From positions 1 to 64,000 of the forward strand of contig JAHHDV010000021.1 in assembly GCA_019739295.1 (NCBI GenBank): a stretch of 64,000 nucleotides of DNA. The letters run 5' to 3'. Below the pieces are notes generated by a model. That model worked only from the letters and a program-made list of their open reading frames with translations. It was not told the DNA's origin and made no database searches. A program made the position numbers and the translations under genes. Below are positions 50,907 to 60,133 of the stretch, in pieces (the first letter of the stretch is position 1; each line of letters starts with the position of its first letter). Source of the stretch: Taibaiella sp. GTDB lineage: Bacteria > Bacteroidota > Bacteroidia > Chitinophagales > Chitinophagaceae.

Positions 50907-51464
50907 ATGAAAAATATCAAACAAATCCTGTTCTTTCGCTATGTGGATTTGCTTTATCGAAAGCAGAAAAAAATTTTCTGGCTCTTTTTCATTTTTATAC
51001 TGCTGAACACCGGGTTAGCAATACTGGGAATAGAAGCTCCGCCGTTCTATAAGTACGCAATGTACTCTACCCCGGTTGTGACCCGGGATACCATTCATAT
51101 TTATACAGTGGAGTGTGACGGCATCCCGTTCAATGAGCCTGAATACTGGAATCACCACAGAAGGATTATGTTCAATTATACGGTAGAGTACTTTGACCGC
51201 TCATTGCAGAATGATTCCATACCCGTTGATCGAAGCAGCACTGAGCACCAGTTATCCCGCTATTCCTTTTCTTATCAGAACCTGCTGGATGATATCTATG
51301 CTGATATTTCCGATATCAGAGGCTATCCCTCCTGGCTGAAAGCATATATGTCCCGGCTCCTGGATAAGGAGATCCGCCACGTGGAAGTGTTCAAAACTAC
51401 AGCAGTGTATGAGCCAAACGGCCATCTCAGGATCCTTAACCAGCAGCTCCTATGCAGATCCTGA
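50907..51464 (+). CDS. Membrane-anchored protein of unknown function
   Basis: 185 residues from ATG 50907 (MKNIKQILFFRYVDLLYRKQ). One membrane segment (KIFWLFFIFILLNTGLAILG) is followed by about 140 mostly polar residues, rich in Tyr, Arg and Asp. The frame opens 129 bases earlier, but that part is not protein-like. It overlaps the next membrane-protein gene by 13 bases, so the two are probably translated together and may act together. I do not recognise a family. Confidence 0.6.
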   Translation: MKNIKQILFFRYVDLLYRKQKKIFWLFFIFILLNTGLAILGIEAPPFYKYAMYSTPVVTRDTIHIYTVECDGIPFNEPEYWNHHRRIMFNYTVEYFDRSLQNDSIPVDRSSTEHQLSRYSFSYQNLLDDIYADISDIRGYPSWLKAYMSRLLDKEIRHVEVFKTTAVYEPNGHLRILNQQLLCRS

Positions 51465-52318
51465 TCCGGAAAAACATTATCGAAGACATGTCTCCCTCGC
51501 TGATGTATCTCATCAAGAGATGCGTGGTGTTGTTCTATATAGCTGATTATATGTGGAGAGGCTATTCCGGCTTATGGGTATGCCAGCTGGAAGGTAACCC
51601 GATGGTCAATATCGGGTACAATCCTTTATTTATGCTCTACGGGATATCTGGTATGGAGGAATTTATTGTCAGCAGGTTCTATATAGCCCTCAGCTTCGAT
51701 CTGCTGCTGCTGCTATCCTGGATATGCATATGGATCCGGCCTGCCCAGAAGGGGTGGCAGGTCCTTGCTGCAGTCCTGTTCTTTATCTATAGCGTTATCT
51801 CCCCCGTCCATATGGCATATGCTGCGCATTACCTGAGTGGAATGGTGATCATGAACTTCATTTTCCTGTTTCACCAGACACGGACATTCAGCTATATATG
51901 GGAAGGAATGCGTTTCTATATCTGCTTTGTTTATGGCTCTGCATTTCTCTGGAAAGTCATCAACGGGGCTATGTGGTCGCCTGCAGACGGTGTCCAGGTC
52001 ATCAGGAATAACCTCGGCCAGTACCTTCTTTTAAACCCGGACACGGGAATGGCGGAAATTTATCGCTGGCTCTTGCGCAACCCCTTATGGGTAGGGCTGG
52101 GCACGGTGGCCACTTACCTGATGGAGGGCTTCTTCCTCGTGGGTTTCTTTACCAAAAAGTACGACCTGATTTTGATCTGGCTGATCCTGCTGATCCACTT
52201 TGTGATCAATATCTTCGTAGACACCTCATTTATCGAGTGGTACATTTTCGTTTTCCCCTTCATCCCCGTTTCCGTCTGGCAACGGGGACAGCGCCACCGC
52301 TTTGCAGGGAACCCATAG
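51452..52318 (+). CDS. Multispan membrane protein, HTTM/gamma-carboxylase-like
   Basis: 288 residues with about six to seven hydrophobic spans. The layout (YIADYMWRGYSG, LLLLSWICIWIRPAQKGWQVLAAVLFFIYSV, FYICFVYGSAFLWKVINGAMW, LILLIHFVINIFVDTSFIEWYIFVFPF) resembles the HTTM superfamily that includes vitamin K-dependent gamma-carboxylase and bacterial membrane proteins of unknown role. Conserved catalytic lysines of gamma-carboxylase cannot be assigned. The overlap with the upstream gene suggests a two-protein unit. The stop lies 49 bases before purN. Confidence 0.6.
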   Translation: MQILIRKNIIEDMSPSLMYLIKRCVVLFYIADYMWRGYSGLWVCQLEGNPMVNIGYNPLFMLYGISGMEEFIVSRFYIALSFDLLLLLSWICIWIRPAQKGWQVLAAVLFFIYSVISPVHMAYAAHYLSGMVIMNFIFLFHQTRTFSYIWEGMRFYICFVYGSAFLWKVINGAMWSPADGVQVIRNNLGQYLLLNPDTGMAEIYRWLLRNPLWVGLGTVATYLMEGFFLVGFFTKKYDLILIWLILLIHFVINIFVDTSFIEWYIFVFPFIPVSVWQRGQRHRFAGNP

Positions 52319-52367
52319 GATATTTCCATGTAAATCTTACTTTTTGCCGCAAACAATCCTGCATTCT

Positions 52368-52938
52368 GTGGCCCATTCCCTTATTATTTTTGCATCCGGC
52401 AGGGGTAGCAATGCCCGTGCCATCATTGAGTATTTTAAAAAACAACGGAGAAGCGAAGGTCAGCCTCGTCATCAGCAAACAGTCCTGAAGCGGGTGTACT
52501 GGAAATCGCAAAAGCAAACCATATCCCCACGATGGTCGTTCAGCCGAAAGCGATGGGGCAGGAGGCATTCCTCGATATGCTGGCAGCGCACCGGCCGGGC
52601 CTCATCATTCTGGCCGGCTTCCTCAAGAAAGTAACCTGCGCAGGTAGTAGCCCGGTTCCCGGATAAGATCATCAATATCCACCCGGCACTGTTACCCAGG
52701 CATGGGGGTAAAGGTATGTACGGGCACCATGTTCATCAGGCAGTCCTTACAGCAGGTGAGAAGGAGTCCGGGATCACGATCCATTACGTCAATGAGAAAT
52801 ATGATGAAGGGAATGTCATCTTACAGGCATACTGCCCGGTAAAGAAAGAAGATGATGCGGACATGCTGGCGGAAAGAATTCATACCCTGGAGCATTTTTT
52901 ACTTTCCAAGGACGATTGAATTTCTATTAAAAGGGTAG
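52368..52938 (+). CDS. purN: Phosphoribosylglycinamide formyltransferase, several frame breaks
   Basis: Third step of purine synthesis, formyl transfer from 10-formyltetrahydrofolate to GAR. About 190 residues once joined. The pieces in successive frames are HSLIIFASGRGSNARAIIEYF, EAGVLEIAKANHIPTMVVQP, LIILAGFLKKV, and then GKGMYGHHVHQAVLTAGEKESGITIHYVNEKYDEGNVILQ with the catalytic His and Asp region. It ends PRTIEFLLKG at TAG 52938, after removing one T from the run at 52895-52900. Probable GTG start at 52368. Breaks lie near 52440-52480, 52632 and 52670-52710. Confidence 0.75.
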
Positions 52939-52968
52939 GGATTCTATATATGATCCATACAGAAAACG

Positions 52969-53447
52969 CTATACCAGGACCTTTACTACCGGCTGGTACC
53001 CGACTTTGAAGTTGAGTGAATTCGCGATAAAGCACATTTTACCTGCTTCCTCATGAAGAGCCTGGGCAAGACCGGTCTTGCTTTCATTCGTTATGACGAC
53101 CTCGGGATATAAAGTGATTTCCGTAAATTTGCCACTCCCGTTTTTATCCTCCCGCATGACGCCTCGGGCATTGTCCGGTATATTCCATCACGACAATTCC
53201 CTGTTCGGAACATAAGTGGAGGTACCAGAGCATATGGCAGGATGCTACCGCCGAAAGCAGCAGGTCTTCCGGGTTGTGCTTGGACTGGTCCACCGCTGAA
53301 TGCCGAATCAGAAGGACCCTTCGACCTCCTGCTTACCCTCTATAACTGATCTTATAATTCCGGTCATAAGCCCTGTAGTCCAGAGTACCGGAGCCGCGAT
53401 TGCCCGTCCAGGTAATTTTCGATTGGTATTCGTGATTGCGTTTCCAT
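52969..53447 (-). CDS. OsmC family peroxiredoxin, several frame breaks
   Basis: About 155 residues once joined. It begins near ATG 53447 (one extra G directly after ATG) with KRNHEYQSKITWTGNRGSGTLDYRAYDRNYKISYRG. It continues with SAVDQSKHNPEDLLLSAVASCHMLWYLHLCSEQGIVV and ends in a clean 62-codon frame containing KMCFIANSLNFKV. The two redox cysteines of OsmC (SCHM and MCFI) are both present. OsmC proteins reduce organic hydroperoxides in the cytoplasm. Breaks are near 53160-53175, 53330 and 53445. Confidence 0.72.
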
Positions 53448-53517
53448 ATCCTATGCTGGTTTTGACTCCTAAAGTTACCTTTATTTTTCTAAACCATCAA
53501 TACCCCGGCAAAAATAA

Positions 53518-54006
53518 CTAAGCCCTTACCTGCTTTTGGATCTCTACCAGCCTGTTGTATATCGAAATGGTGGTTGGCTTGCTTTTATCCAGGTGGAATA
53601 TGAACATACCTGTCTCCACATTAAAATAATATTGCTCTACATCATTCTGTATGCTGAACCATTTGAGCAATCCGTTGATGAGGTTCTCTCCTTCCCACCT
53701 GATGATGCTGGACTTCAGATCAAATTGTGTCTCAAAGCCCAGCGTACTCTTGAAATAAAGGGTATCATGGATGACATAAACGATCCCTGAAGCTTCAAAT
53801 GCCTTTACTTTCAGGATTTCATCCTGTTTTTTGCCCCTGTTGTAGCGAACTATAGCGTGGAAGTCCACACCCGCCGGAAGCTGGCGCAGCAGCTCATTCT
53901 GCTTCTTACGCCGGCTGGAAGAAGCCATGTAGGATATCCCGAATATAATCCCTACGATGAGCAGGATAAACAGGATCAGCAGTCCGAAGAAGATAAAAGC
54001 TTCCAT
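53518..54006 (-). CDS. Single-span membrane protein of unknown function
   Basis: 162 residues. One N-terminal hydrophobic helix (FIFFGLLILFILLIVGIIFGISYM), a basic patch (SSSRRKKQN) and a soluble beta-rich domain of about 120 residues (LKVKAFEASGIVYVIHDTLYFKST, EQYYFNVETGMFIFHLDKSKPTTIS), placed in the cytoplasm by the positive-inside rule. No family recognised. It is 69 bases downstream of mqo on the same strand. Confidence 0.6.
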   Translation of the reverse strand: MEAFIFFGLLILFILLIVGIIFGISYMASSSRRKKQNELLRQLPAGVDFHAIVRYNRGKKQDEILKVKAFEASGIVYVIHDTLYFKSTLGFETQFDLKSSIIRWEGENLINGLLKWFSIQNDVEQYYFNVETGMFIFHLDKSKPTTISIYNRLVEIQKQVRA

Positions 54007-54075
54007 AAGCGATGAAGGTTTGTTCCTTACAAATTAAGAACATAGAGCGTTAAGGGAATGTCATTTTTCTATGAT

Positions 54076-55572
54076 CTATACCTGCCTTTGTGAAAGCTGC
54101 AGCACCTGGTGGCAGCGTTCCTGTATCGCGAGGAACTTGTCTTCATCATCAGGTAGGGTAAGGCCGGTGGAAGGGAATATTTCCTCCAGTTTTTCTTTCC
54201 AGCCATTGTCTGTATATTGTTGCGCAAAACATTTTTGCAATACTTCCAGCATAATAGCAGCGGCTGTGGAAGCACCGGGAGACGCCCCCAGCAAGGCTGC
54301 CAGGCTGCCGTCCGCAGCATGGACGATCTCTGTACCGAACTCCAATACGCCTCCTGTCTCTTTATCTTTCTTGATCACTTGTACCCGCTGCCCGGCGATC
54401 TCCAGGGTCCAGTCCCCGGCTTTTGCTTCCGGGTAGTACTCCAGCAAGGCTTCTACTCTCTTGCCCCGGGACTGCGTCACCTGCCCGATCAGGTAGCGGG
54501 TCAGGTCCATGTTGTCCCATCCTGCCTGCAGCATGGGAAGGATATTGTCAAAGCTCAGGGAATGCCAGAGGTCTGCAGGGGAACCGTGCTTTAAGAACTT
54601 GCTGCTGAACCCGGCATAGGGGCCGAAAAGCAAAGCCTTACCTTCATCTACATACCGGGTATCCAGGTGCGGCACCGACATCGGAGGTGCACCGACGGAA
54701 GCCTTGCCGTATACTTTGGCATGGTGCTGGCGGATGACCTGGGGATTGGTGCATTTCAGCCACTGACCGCCTACGGGAAAGCCGCCATAATATTTTCCTT
54801 CGGGAATGCCTGATTGCTCCAGCAGCAGCAGGGATGCACCTCCTGCACCGATGAACACAAACGGTGCTTCGTAGTATTTTGTCTCGCCGGTGGTCACGTT
54901 CTTCACCTTCACCTGCCATTCCTGCCTATCCCTGCGCTTCAGATCTTCCACTTCATGGGCCGTCCTGACCCGGACGTGATCCATAGCTTCCAGCCTGCGG
55001 AACATAGCGCGGGTCAAAGCCCCGAAATTAACATCCGTTCCCCAGCCCGCATAGGTTGCCGCCACAGGCTCTCCCGGCGCTCTCCCCTTCATCACCAGGG
55101 GCATCCATTCCTCCAGCGCGGCATGCTGCTCAGAATACAGCAGGCCCCGGAAGTAAGGATGGGTGACCAGGGCCTGGTACCTTTTCCTTAAAAAGGCCAC
55201 ATCCTTTTCTCCTTTCACAAAGCTGACATGCGGTACGGTATGGATGAAAGCCTTTGCGTCCCTGATTCCGCCCCGGGTGCAGAGATAGGTCCAGAACTGC
55301 TTGGATAGTTCGAATTGTTGATAGATCTGAATGGCCTTCCGCGTATCGACCGTACCGTCTTCCAGCTCAGGTGTATAGTTCAATTCGCATAAAGCGCTAT
55401 GCCCTGTGCCGGCATTGTTCCATGCATCAGAACTTTCCAGCGCAGGAGCATCCAGCCTTTCTATAATATGAATGTCCAGGTCAGGCTGCAGTTCTTTCAG
55501 CAAGGTCGCCAGGGTCGCGCTCATGATCCCGGCGCCTATCAGTACCACATCCGTTTTGATTATCTTTTTCAT
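54076..55572 (-). CDS. mqo: Malate:quinone oxidoreductase
   Basis: 498 residues, the usual Mqo size. A peripheral membrane flavoprotein that oxidises malate to oxaloacetate and passes electrons to quinone, replacing or supplementing NAD-malate dehydrogenase. The FAD-binding motif DVVLIGAGIMSATLATLL starts the protein. ERLDAPALESSDAWNNAGTGHSALCELNYTPE is the Mqo signature, and GGFPVGGQWLKC, LLGASPGASTA and VQVIKKD follow as in E. coli Mqo. Intact. Confidence 0.96.
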   Translation of the reverse strand: MKKIIKTDVVLIGAGIMSATLATLLKELQPDLDIHIIERLDAPALESSDAWNNAGTGHSALCELNYTPELEDGTVDTRKAIQIYQQFELSKQFWTYLCTRGGIRDAKAFIHTVPHVSFVKGEKDVAFLRKRYQALVTHPYFRGLLYSEQHAALEEWMPLVMKGRAPGEPVAATYAGWGTDVNFGALTRAMFRRLEAMDHVRVRTAHEVEDLKRRDRQEWQVKVKNVTTGETKYYEAPFVFIGAGGASLLLLEQSGIPEGKYYGGFPVGGQWLKCTNPQVIRQHHAKVYGKASVGAPPMSVPHLDTRYVDEGKALLFGPYAGFSSKFLKHGSPADLWHSLSFDNILPMLQAGWDNMDLTRYLIGQVTQSRGKRVEALLEYYPEAKAGDWTLEIAGQRVQVIKKDKETGGVLEFGTEIVHAADGSLAALLGASPGASTAAAIMLEVLQKCFAQQYTDNGWKEKLEEIFPSTGLTLPDDEDKFLAIQERCHQVLQLSQRQV

Positions 55573-55638
55573 GCGTAAATGGTTGAGTCGAATAATCCAT
55601 ATACATCCACCTCCCGAAATCGCGCGTTCTCAAATAAC

Positions 55639-56454
55639 CTATTCTTTCTTCATCAGGAGGCACAGCCAGTTGTTCTTTTCCGTTTTATCGATAAGCTGTA
55701 ACCGGCATTCCTTTGCCCTTGATATGATCATCGCTTCATCTTCTGTGAGTATCCCGCTCATGATGATCAGCCCCCCCTCAACAAGGCGCAGGTTCATGTC
55801 TTCCATATACGCCAGAAGGATATGCCTGTTGATGTTCGCAATAATGATATCGTAACGGGTAGTATCCGTTGCTTCGATAGTGGCGAGGCGGACTTCGGTA
55901 TGCCGGCAGCTGTTCTTGGCAACATTTTCCAGGGCATTCTCTACAGACCAGTGGTCATTATCGATAGCCAGGACATGCGCTGCGCCCAGCCGTTCAGCCA
56001 GTATAGCCAGCACACCTGTTCCCGTACCGAAATCCAGTACGTTCTTTCCCTTCCAGTCCAGATGCTGCATCATCCCGATCACCTGGAATGTAGTGGCATG
56101 ATGCCCGGTGCCGAAAGCCATCTTAGGGGTGATGCGGACCGTATGTTCGAAGCCCTTTTCCTCAGGGTGAAAATCCGCTTTGATGTAACAGAAGGCTCCT
56201 ACATATACCGGGTCAAAATTGGATTCCCATACCGTATTCCAGTTCTGGCCGGGAAGGTACGCCGGCTCATAAGCGGAAGTATAGTCGCTGATGACCTGCA
56301 GGATGCCCGGTTCATGTTCCTTCCCTTCAAAATATACGATAAAGCTGTTTTCCTTTTCTTCAAGGCCCAGGCTCCCCAGCTCTTCCAGCTCCTGGATCAG
56401 GCGGTACCTTTGCGGCTCTTCCAGGTCAAAGATTTCGACAGATAAATATTCCAT
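55639..56454 (-). CDS. prmA: Ribosomal protein L11 methyltransferase
   Basis: 271 residues from ATG 56454 (MEYLSVEIFDLEE); eight further codons upstream are open but not family-like. The N-terminal substrate-recognition domain is followed by the methyltransferase domain: PKMAFGTGHHATT, motif I LDFGTGTGVLAILAERLGA with AIDNDHWSVENALENV after it, and NINRHILL in place of motif IV. It trimethylates L11 using S-adenosylmethionine. It is followed on the same strand by mqo after 66 bases. Confidence 0.93.
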   Translation of the reverse strand: MEYLSVEIFDLEEPQRYRLIQELEELGSLGLEEKENSFIVYFEGKEHEPGILQVISDYTSAYEPAYLPGQNWNTVWESNFDPVYVGAFCYIKADFHPEEKGFEHTVRITPKMAFGTGHHATTFQVIGMMQHLDWKGKNVLDFGTGTGVLAILAERLGAAHVLAIDNDHWSVENALENVAKNSCRHTEVRLATIEATDTTRYDIIIANINRHILLAYMEDMNLRLVEGGLIIMSGILTEDEAMIISRAKECRLQLIDKTEKNNWLCLLMKKE

Positions 56455-56685
56455 GCAGACAATGATTTCGGAACCCAAAGGTTATGGAGAATTTTCGGAT
56501 TTCAAAAGAAAGCCGGGAAATTTATCTTTAATAAACATTAAAAACGAATGCTGCGGCTGCAATTGCCGTTCACCGGTGTTATCATACTGAAGGAGGTGAA
56601 CACGGGAAAAGGCAGCCGGGATGCCGGCTTCCGCGGTAATATCCGGATGGCAAGCCCGTGTTGTCGGCTTACAGGATCATTCACC

Positions 56686-56730
56686 GGCACTAAAAAGCCA
56701 CCCCGGAGACCGGGATGGCTTTTTAGTGCC
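56686..56730. terminator. Strong terminator after the DPP-IV-like gene
   Basis: A 21-bp stem with one mismatch (56686-56706 with 56710-56730) contains internal A5/T5 tracts in its arms. It lies 25 bases beyond the stop of the minus-strand peptidase gene. Confidence 0.8.
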
Positions 56731-56754
56731 TCATCTGCCCGCTACCGGGGCGGA

Positions 56755-58908
56755 TCAGGGCTGTAAATGCTGGACAAAATAATCCGTAACTTTCTGCATC
56801 AGGTGCACCCGGTCCTTTCCCCTTACATTGTGCGGGTGGCCGGGGTAGACAAAATAATCCACCTGCACTTTCTCATCCACGCACTTTCGGATAAAATCAA
56901 CAGAATGCTGCCAGACCACGACGTCATCATCCGTACCATGGATCAGCAGCAGTTTTCCTTTGAGATCTTTGGCATAGTTCAGCAGGTTATTTCCTCTATA
57001 GCCTTCCGGGTTGGTCGCGGGACTGGACATATACCGCTCGGTGTACATAATCTCGTACATCTCCCAGTCGATCACCGGGCCGCCGGCTACACCTGCCCTG
57101 AACACATCCGGGTACCGGGTCATCAGCGAAGTCGTCATAAATCCCCCGTAGGACCATCCATGGATACCCATCCTGTCCCCGTCCACGTAAGGAAGTGACT
57201 TCAGGTAACCCACACCTTTCAGGTGATCCCGCATTTCTACAGTAGCCAGCTGGTTATGGATGGCCTGCTCGAAGTCCAGGCCCCGGTTGGCGGAACCCCT
57301 TCCGTCCATGGAGAAAACGATGAATCCATGCTGGGTCAGGTAATCATACCAGAGATTGCCACTTGCCGGGAAAGAATTCGTGATCAGCTGTACATGCGGG
57401 CCGTTATACAGGTAATAGACGACCGGATATCGCTTACCGGGATTGAAATCATGGGGCAGCATCAGCCTCCCATACAGCGGCGTGCCGTCATCCGCCTCCA
57501 GGATGACCTCTTTTATCTGCGCAGTATTATAGCCCTCCAGCGGGTTTCCTGCTTCCAGCAATACGGTGGCTTCTCTTTGCTCTATATCCAGCAGGTCTAT
57601 ATTCTTCGGGGTACGGGTATTGCGGTATGCATCCAGGATATACCGGCCATCTTTGGAAACTATGGCTGTGTGCGTACCCTCCGTCCGGGAGATCTTCCGC
57701 AGCTTACCTGTAATATAATGCACGGCATAGATGCCCGTTTCCCTCGGGTCATCCTTGGTGGCAGTGATGATCAGCTCTTTTGTTTTTTCATTGATGCCTT
57801 CTATGCTCTTGACTACCCAGTCACCATAAGTCACCGGGTTCAGCAGCTTACCCTCCAGGTCATACCGGTACAAATGCATATAGCCGTCCCGCTGGCTGAA
57901 CCAGATAAACTCCTTACCTCCCGGCAGGAAATATAAGGGGTGCTGCGGCTCTACATATCGCTCATCATCTTCCCGGAAGAGCTCTTGGACCAGGCTGCCA
58001 TGCCGGGCATCGAACTGGAGCAGGCGCATATGGCGCTGGTCCCTGCTGAGCACGGCGATGAAAATATACTGTTCGTCCGGAGACCAGGTCACGCAGGTAA
58101 GGTAATAATCCTTCAGGGGTTGCGGGGTGGAAAGGAATATCTTCCTGCCGGACTTCACCTCGTATACGCCCACCTGTACTTCATGGGTTATGCCCCCGGC
58201 CATGGGATATTTGATCGTATTCGCCACAGCAGGTGTCCGGCTCCAGTCTATGATGGGGTAGTCTGCTACCATAGATTCATCCATCCTGTAGAAAGCCACA
58301 TAGTTTTCCCCGGGGGAAATGAAGGTCCCCGTGCTGATCCCGAATTCATTCCTGTGTACCGACTGCCCGTTAACGATGGATTTACTGACATCATTGGTGA
58401 CGGCTTTGGTATTTCCATCTTGATCGATCAGCATCAGGTTGTTGTCCACGCAGTAGGTCACCACCGCTCCCTGCTCCCCTATGGTTATCTCTCTGGCATT
58501 TTCCCCTAAGGACCGCCAGCGGCTTATGGTATACCGGCCACCTTCTTTCTTTCCCCTGTATAATTCGTTGCTGATATTGAAGTAGAAAAGATCCCTGCCC
58601 AGCCATTGGATGGTGGGCATATGGCGCAGGTTTACCCCTTCGACCGCTTCATCGATTTCATGCAAGCGGATGATCGTATCTACCCCGCCACCGGGTGCCG
58701 TGCTGACCATGGCCTGCCCGCTTCCCGAACCCACTATCCGTGTCCACCGGGGGGATGAACCCTGGAATCCAAGCTGGGGCATATCTTCTATCTTCAGGTT
58801 GGTGGCCAGCCCGAGGACGGCTTCCTCCATCGTAAAGTTTTTCTGAGCGTGAACAGCCGCAAGCGGCATCAGGCCAATGAGCAGGCCGGCAATAAATTTT
58901 TTATTCAT
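56755..58908 (-). CDS. Secreted DPP-IV-like S9 family dipeptidyl peptidase
   Basis: 717 residues from ATG 58908 (MNKKFIAGLLIGLMPLAAVHAQ, signal peptide). The N-terminal eight-bladed propeller (DPPIV_N; STGTFISPGENYVAFYRMDESMV, HPLYFLPGGKEFIWFSQRDGYMH) covers about residues 80-470. The alpha/beta-hydrolase domain has the catalytic Ser in GWSYGG, Asp in GTDDDVV and His in GHPHNV. The propeller segment YRMDESMV is in the position of the DPP-IV Glu pair, though only one acidic residue pair is evident. It cleaves X-Pro dipeptides or similar from peptides in the periplasm. Intact. Confidence 0.92.
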   Translation of the reverse strand: MNKKFIAGLLIGLMPLAAVHAQKNFTMEEAVLGLATNLKIEDMPQLGFQGSSPRWTRIVGSGSGQAMVSTAPGGGVDTIIRLHEIDEAVEGVNLRHMPTIQWLGRDLFYFNISNELYRGKKEGGRYTISRWRSLGENAREITIGEQGAVVTYCVDNNLMLIDQDGNTKAVTNDVSKSIVNGQSVHRNEFGISTGTFISPGENYVAFYRMDESMVADYPIIDWSRTPAVANTIKYPMAGGITHEVQVGVYEVKSGRKIFLSTPQPLKDYYLTCVTWSPDEQYIFIAVLSRDQRHMRLLQFDARHGSLVQELFREDDERYVEPQHPLYFLPGGKEFIWFSQRDGYMHLYRYDLEGKLLNPVTYGDWVVKSIEGINEKTKELIITATKDDPRETGIYAVHYITGKLRKISRTEGTHTAIVSKDGRYILDAYRNTRTPKNIDLLDIEQREATVLLEAGNPLEGYNTAQIKEVILEADDGTPLYGRLMLPHDFNPGKRYPVVYYLYNGPHVQLITNSFPASGNLWYDYLTQHGFIVFSMDGRGSANRGLDFEQAIHNQLATVEMRDHLKGVGYLKSLPYVDGDRMGIHGWSYGGFMTTSLMTRYPDVFRAGVAGGPVIDWEMYEIMYTERYMSSPATNPEGYRGNNLLNYAKDLKGKLLLIHGTDDDVVVWQHSVDFIRKCVDEKVQVDYFVYPGHPHNVRGKDRVHLMQKVTDYFVQHLQP

Positions 58909-59169
58909 AAGCATATTGGTACGGGCTTATTATCATTTAAAGAAAAGCAAATCTAAACGAAATTCTGAATCAGGCATCCGAAAATGCGACACTTTAGACC
59001 AAAACACCGGGAATGTCGACATATGCGCCCGGATTTCCTACATAGCCGGGGAGGAACAGGATTGAGGAAAAACACCAATGGAATGCGGGCAGCCCGGCAG
59101 TGACCATACCATACGTATAAAATATATTCCGGGAAAGAAGATAATGACTGGACCGGTTGCCCCATGGGG

Positions 59170-60015
59170 CTAAACCAGCGCTTTGTGGTAGCCGATCAGG
59201 TGCTCCATCGGGGATTTGATGATCTTACCGGTGGTGAGCCCGTATTCGTTGTGCAGTTCTTTGATCTTATCCTGGAACTCATAGGCGATCGAGCCGATAA
59301 AATGAACGGGGGTCTGCCAGGCTTCCCTGTATTTGAGGATGTGGTTCTCGTGGAATGCCACCAGGCAGTCCTCTATGATGTTCTCGATCATATAATGCCC
59401 GCGGTGCTCCGCGAGGAACTCGGCGAAGCCGGCCAGGTACTGGTTGGGGGTGCTGCCCCTGTATATCCGCTCCAGGATAGGGACCAGGTCTTTACCGTAT
59501 TTATTCTCAAAGGCCACAGAAAGTTCCGGGTCGAAGGTCTGGTAGAAATAATACCGCAATACTTTCTTGCCCATATGTGTACCTGAGCCTTCATCTCCCA
59601 GGATATAACCCAGCGAAGGATGATGGCTGCTCAGGTGCTGCCCGTCATAAAAACAGGAGTTGCTGCCTGTGCCCAGGATACCGACCACCCCTTCATCGTC
59701 CTCGCACAATGCCCTGGCCGCACCGAGCAGGTCGCTGTGGGAAGATACCTGCGCCTGTTCGAAATGTCTTCTTAAAATACTACTGACAAAATCTGCCTTC
59801 TCCTGGTTCTTGATCCCGGCACCGTAAAAAATGATTTCGCTGATGTCCTGTGTTTGCTCGATGGGCAGCTCCCTGTTCAGGATATGGATACATTCCTCTT
59901 CAGTCCGGATGAAAGGATTGATACCGGTAGTCTGGTATCTCCTGATATCACCATCCGGCAATATAAGACACCAATCTGTCTTACTGGACCCGCTATCTGC
60001 AATTAATAATGACAT
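59170..60015 (-). CDS. N-acetylglucosamine kinase-like (BadF/BadG/BcrA ATPase family)
   Basis: 281 residues. ATPase motifs are ADSGSSKTDWCL at the N-terminus (phosphate 1), FYGAGIKNQ, then GILGTGSNSCFYDG (phosphate 2) and GYILGDEGSGTHMGKK. The pattern matches the GlcNAc kinase branch of the BadF/BcrA family, which phosphorylates amino sugars recycled from peptidoglycan or chitin. Divergent from mnmE across 118 bases. Confidence 0.88.
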   Translation of the reverse strand: MSLLIADSGSSKTDWCLILPDGDIRRYQTTGINPFIRTEEECIHILNRELPIEQTQDISEIIFYGAGIKNQEKADFVSSILRRHFEQAQVSSHSDLLGAARALCEDDEGVVGILGTGSNSCFYDGQHLSSHHPSLGYILGDEGSGTHMGKKVLRYYFYQTFDPELSVAFENKYGKDLVPILERIYRGSTPNQYLAGFAEFLAEHRGHYMIENIIEDCLVAFHENHILKYREAWQTPVHFIGSIAYEFQDKIKELHNEYGLTTGKIIKSPMEHLIGYHKALV

Positions 60016-60117
60016 ACATCAGCTTTTTGAATTTAGAGAAGAAGGAACACACCTGAATTTGAAATAAATGTAACATAACCGGTTCAGAATACCAAGATTT
60101 CTGAGAAAAAAAAATCC

Positions 60118-60125
60118 TTAATTTG
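60118..60125 (+). promoter_or_regulatory. Possible -7 box of mnmE
   Basis: TTAATTTG is one base from TAnnTTTG and ends eight bases before ATG 60134. Confidence 0.35.
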
Positions 60126-60133
60126 CAATTCTC

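Noticed and set aside
57223..58509. Two long plus-strand open frames opposite the DPP-IV-like gene
   Set aside because: They arise from the high GC content of the real minus-strand gene, and no motif or start context supports them.
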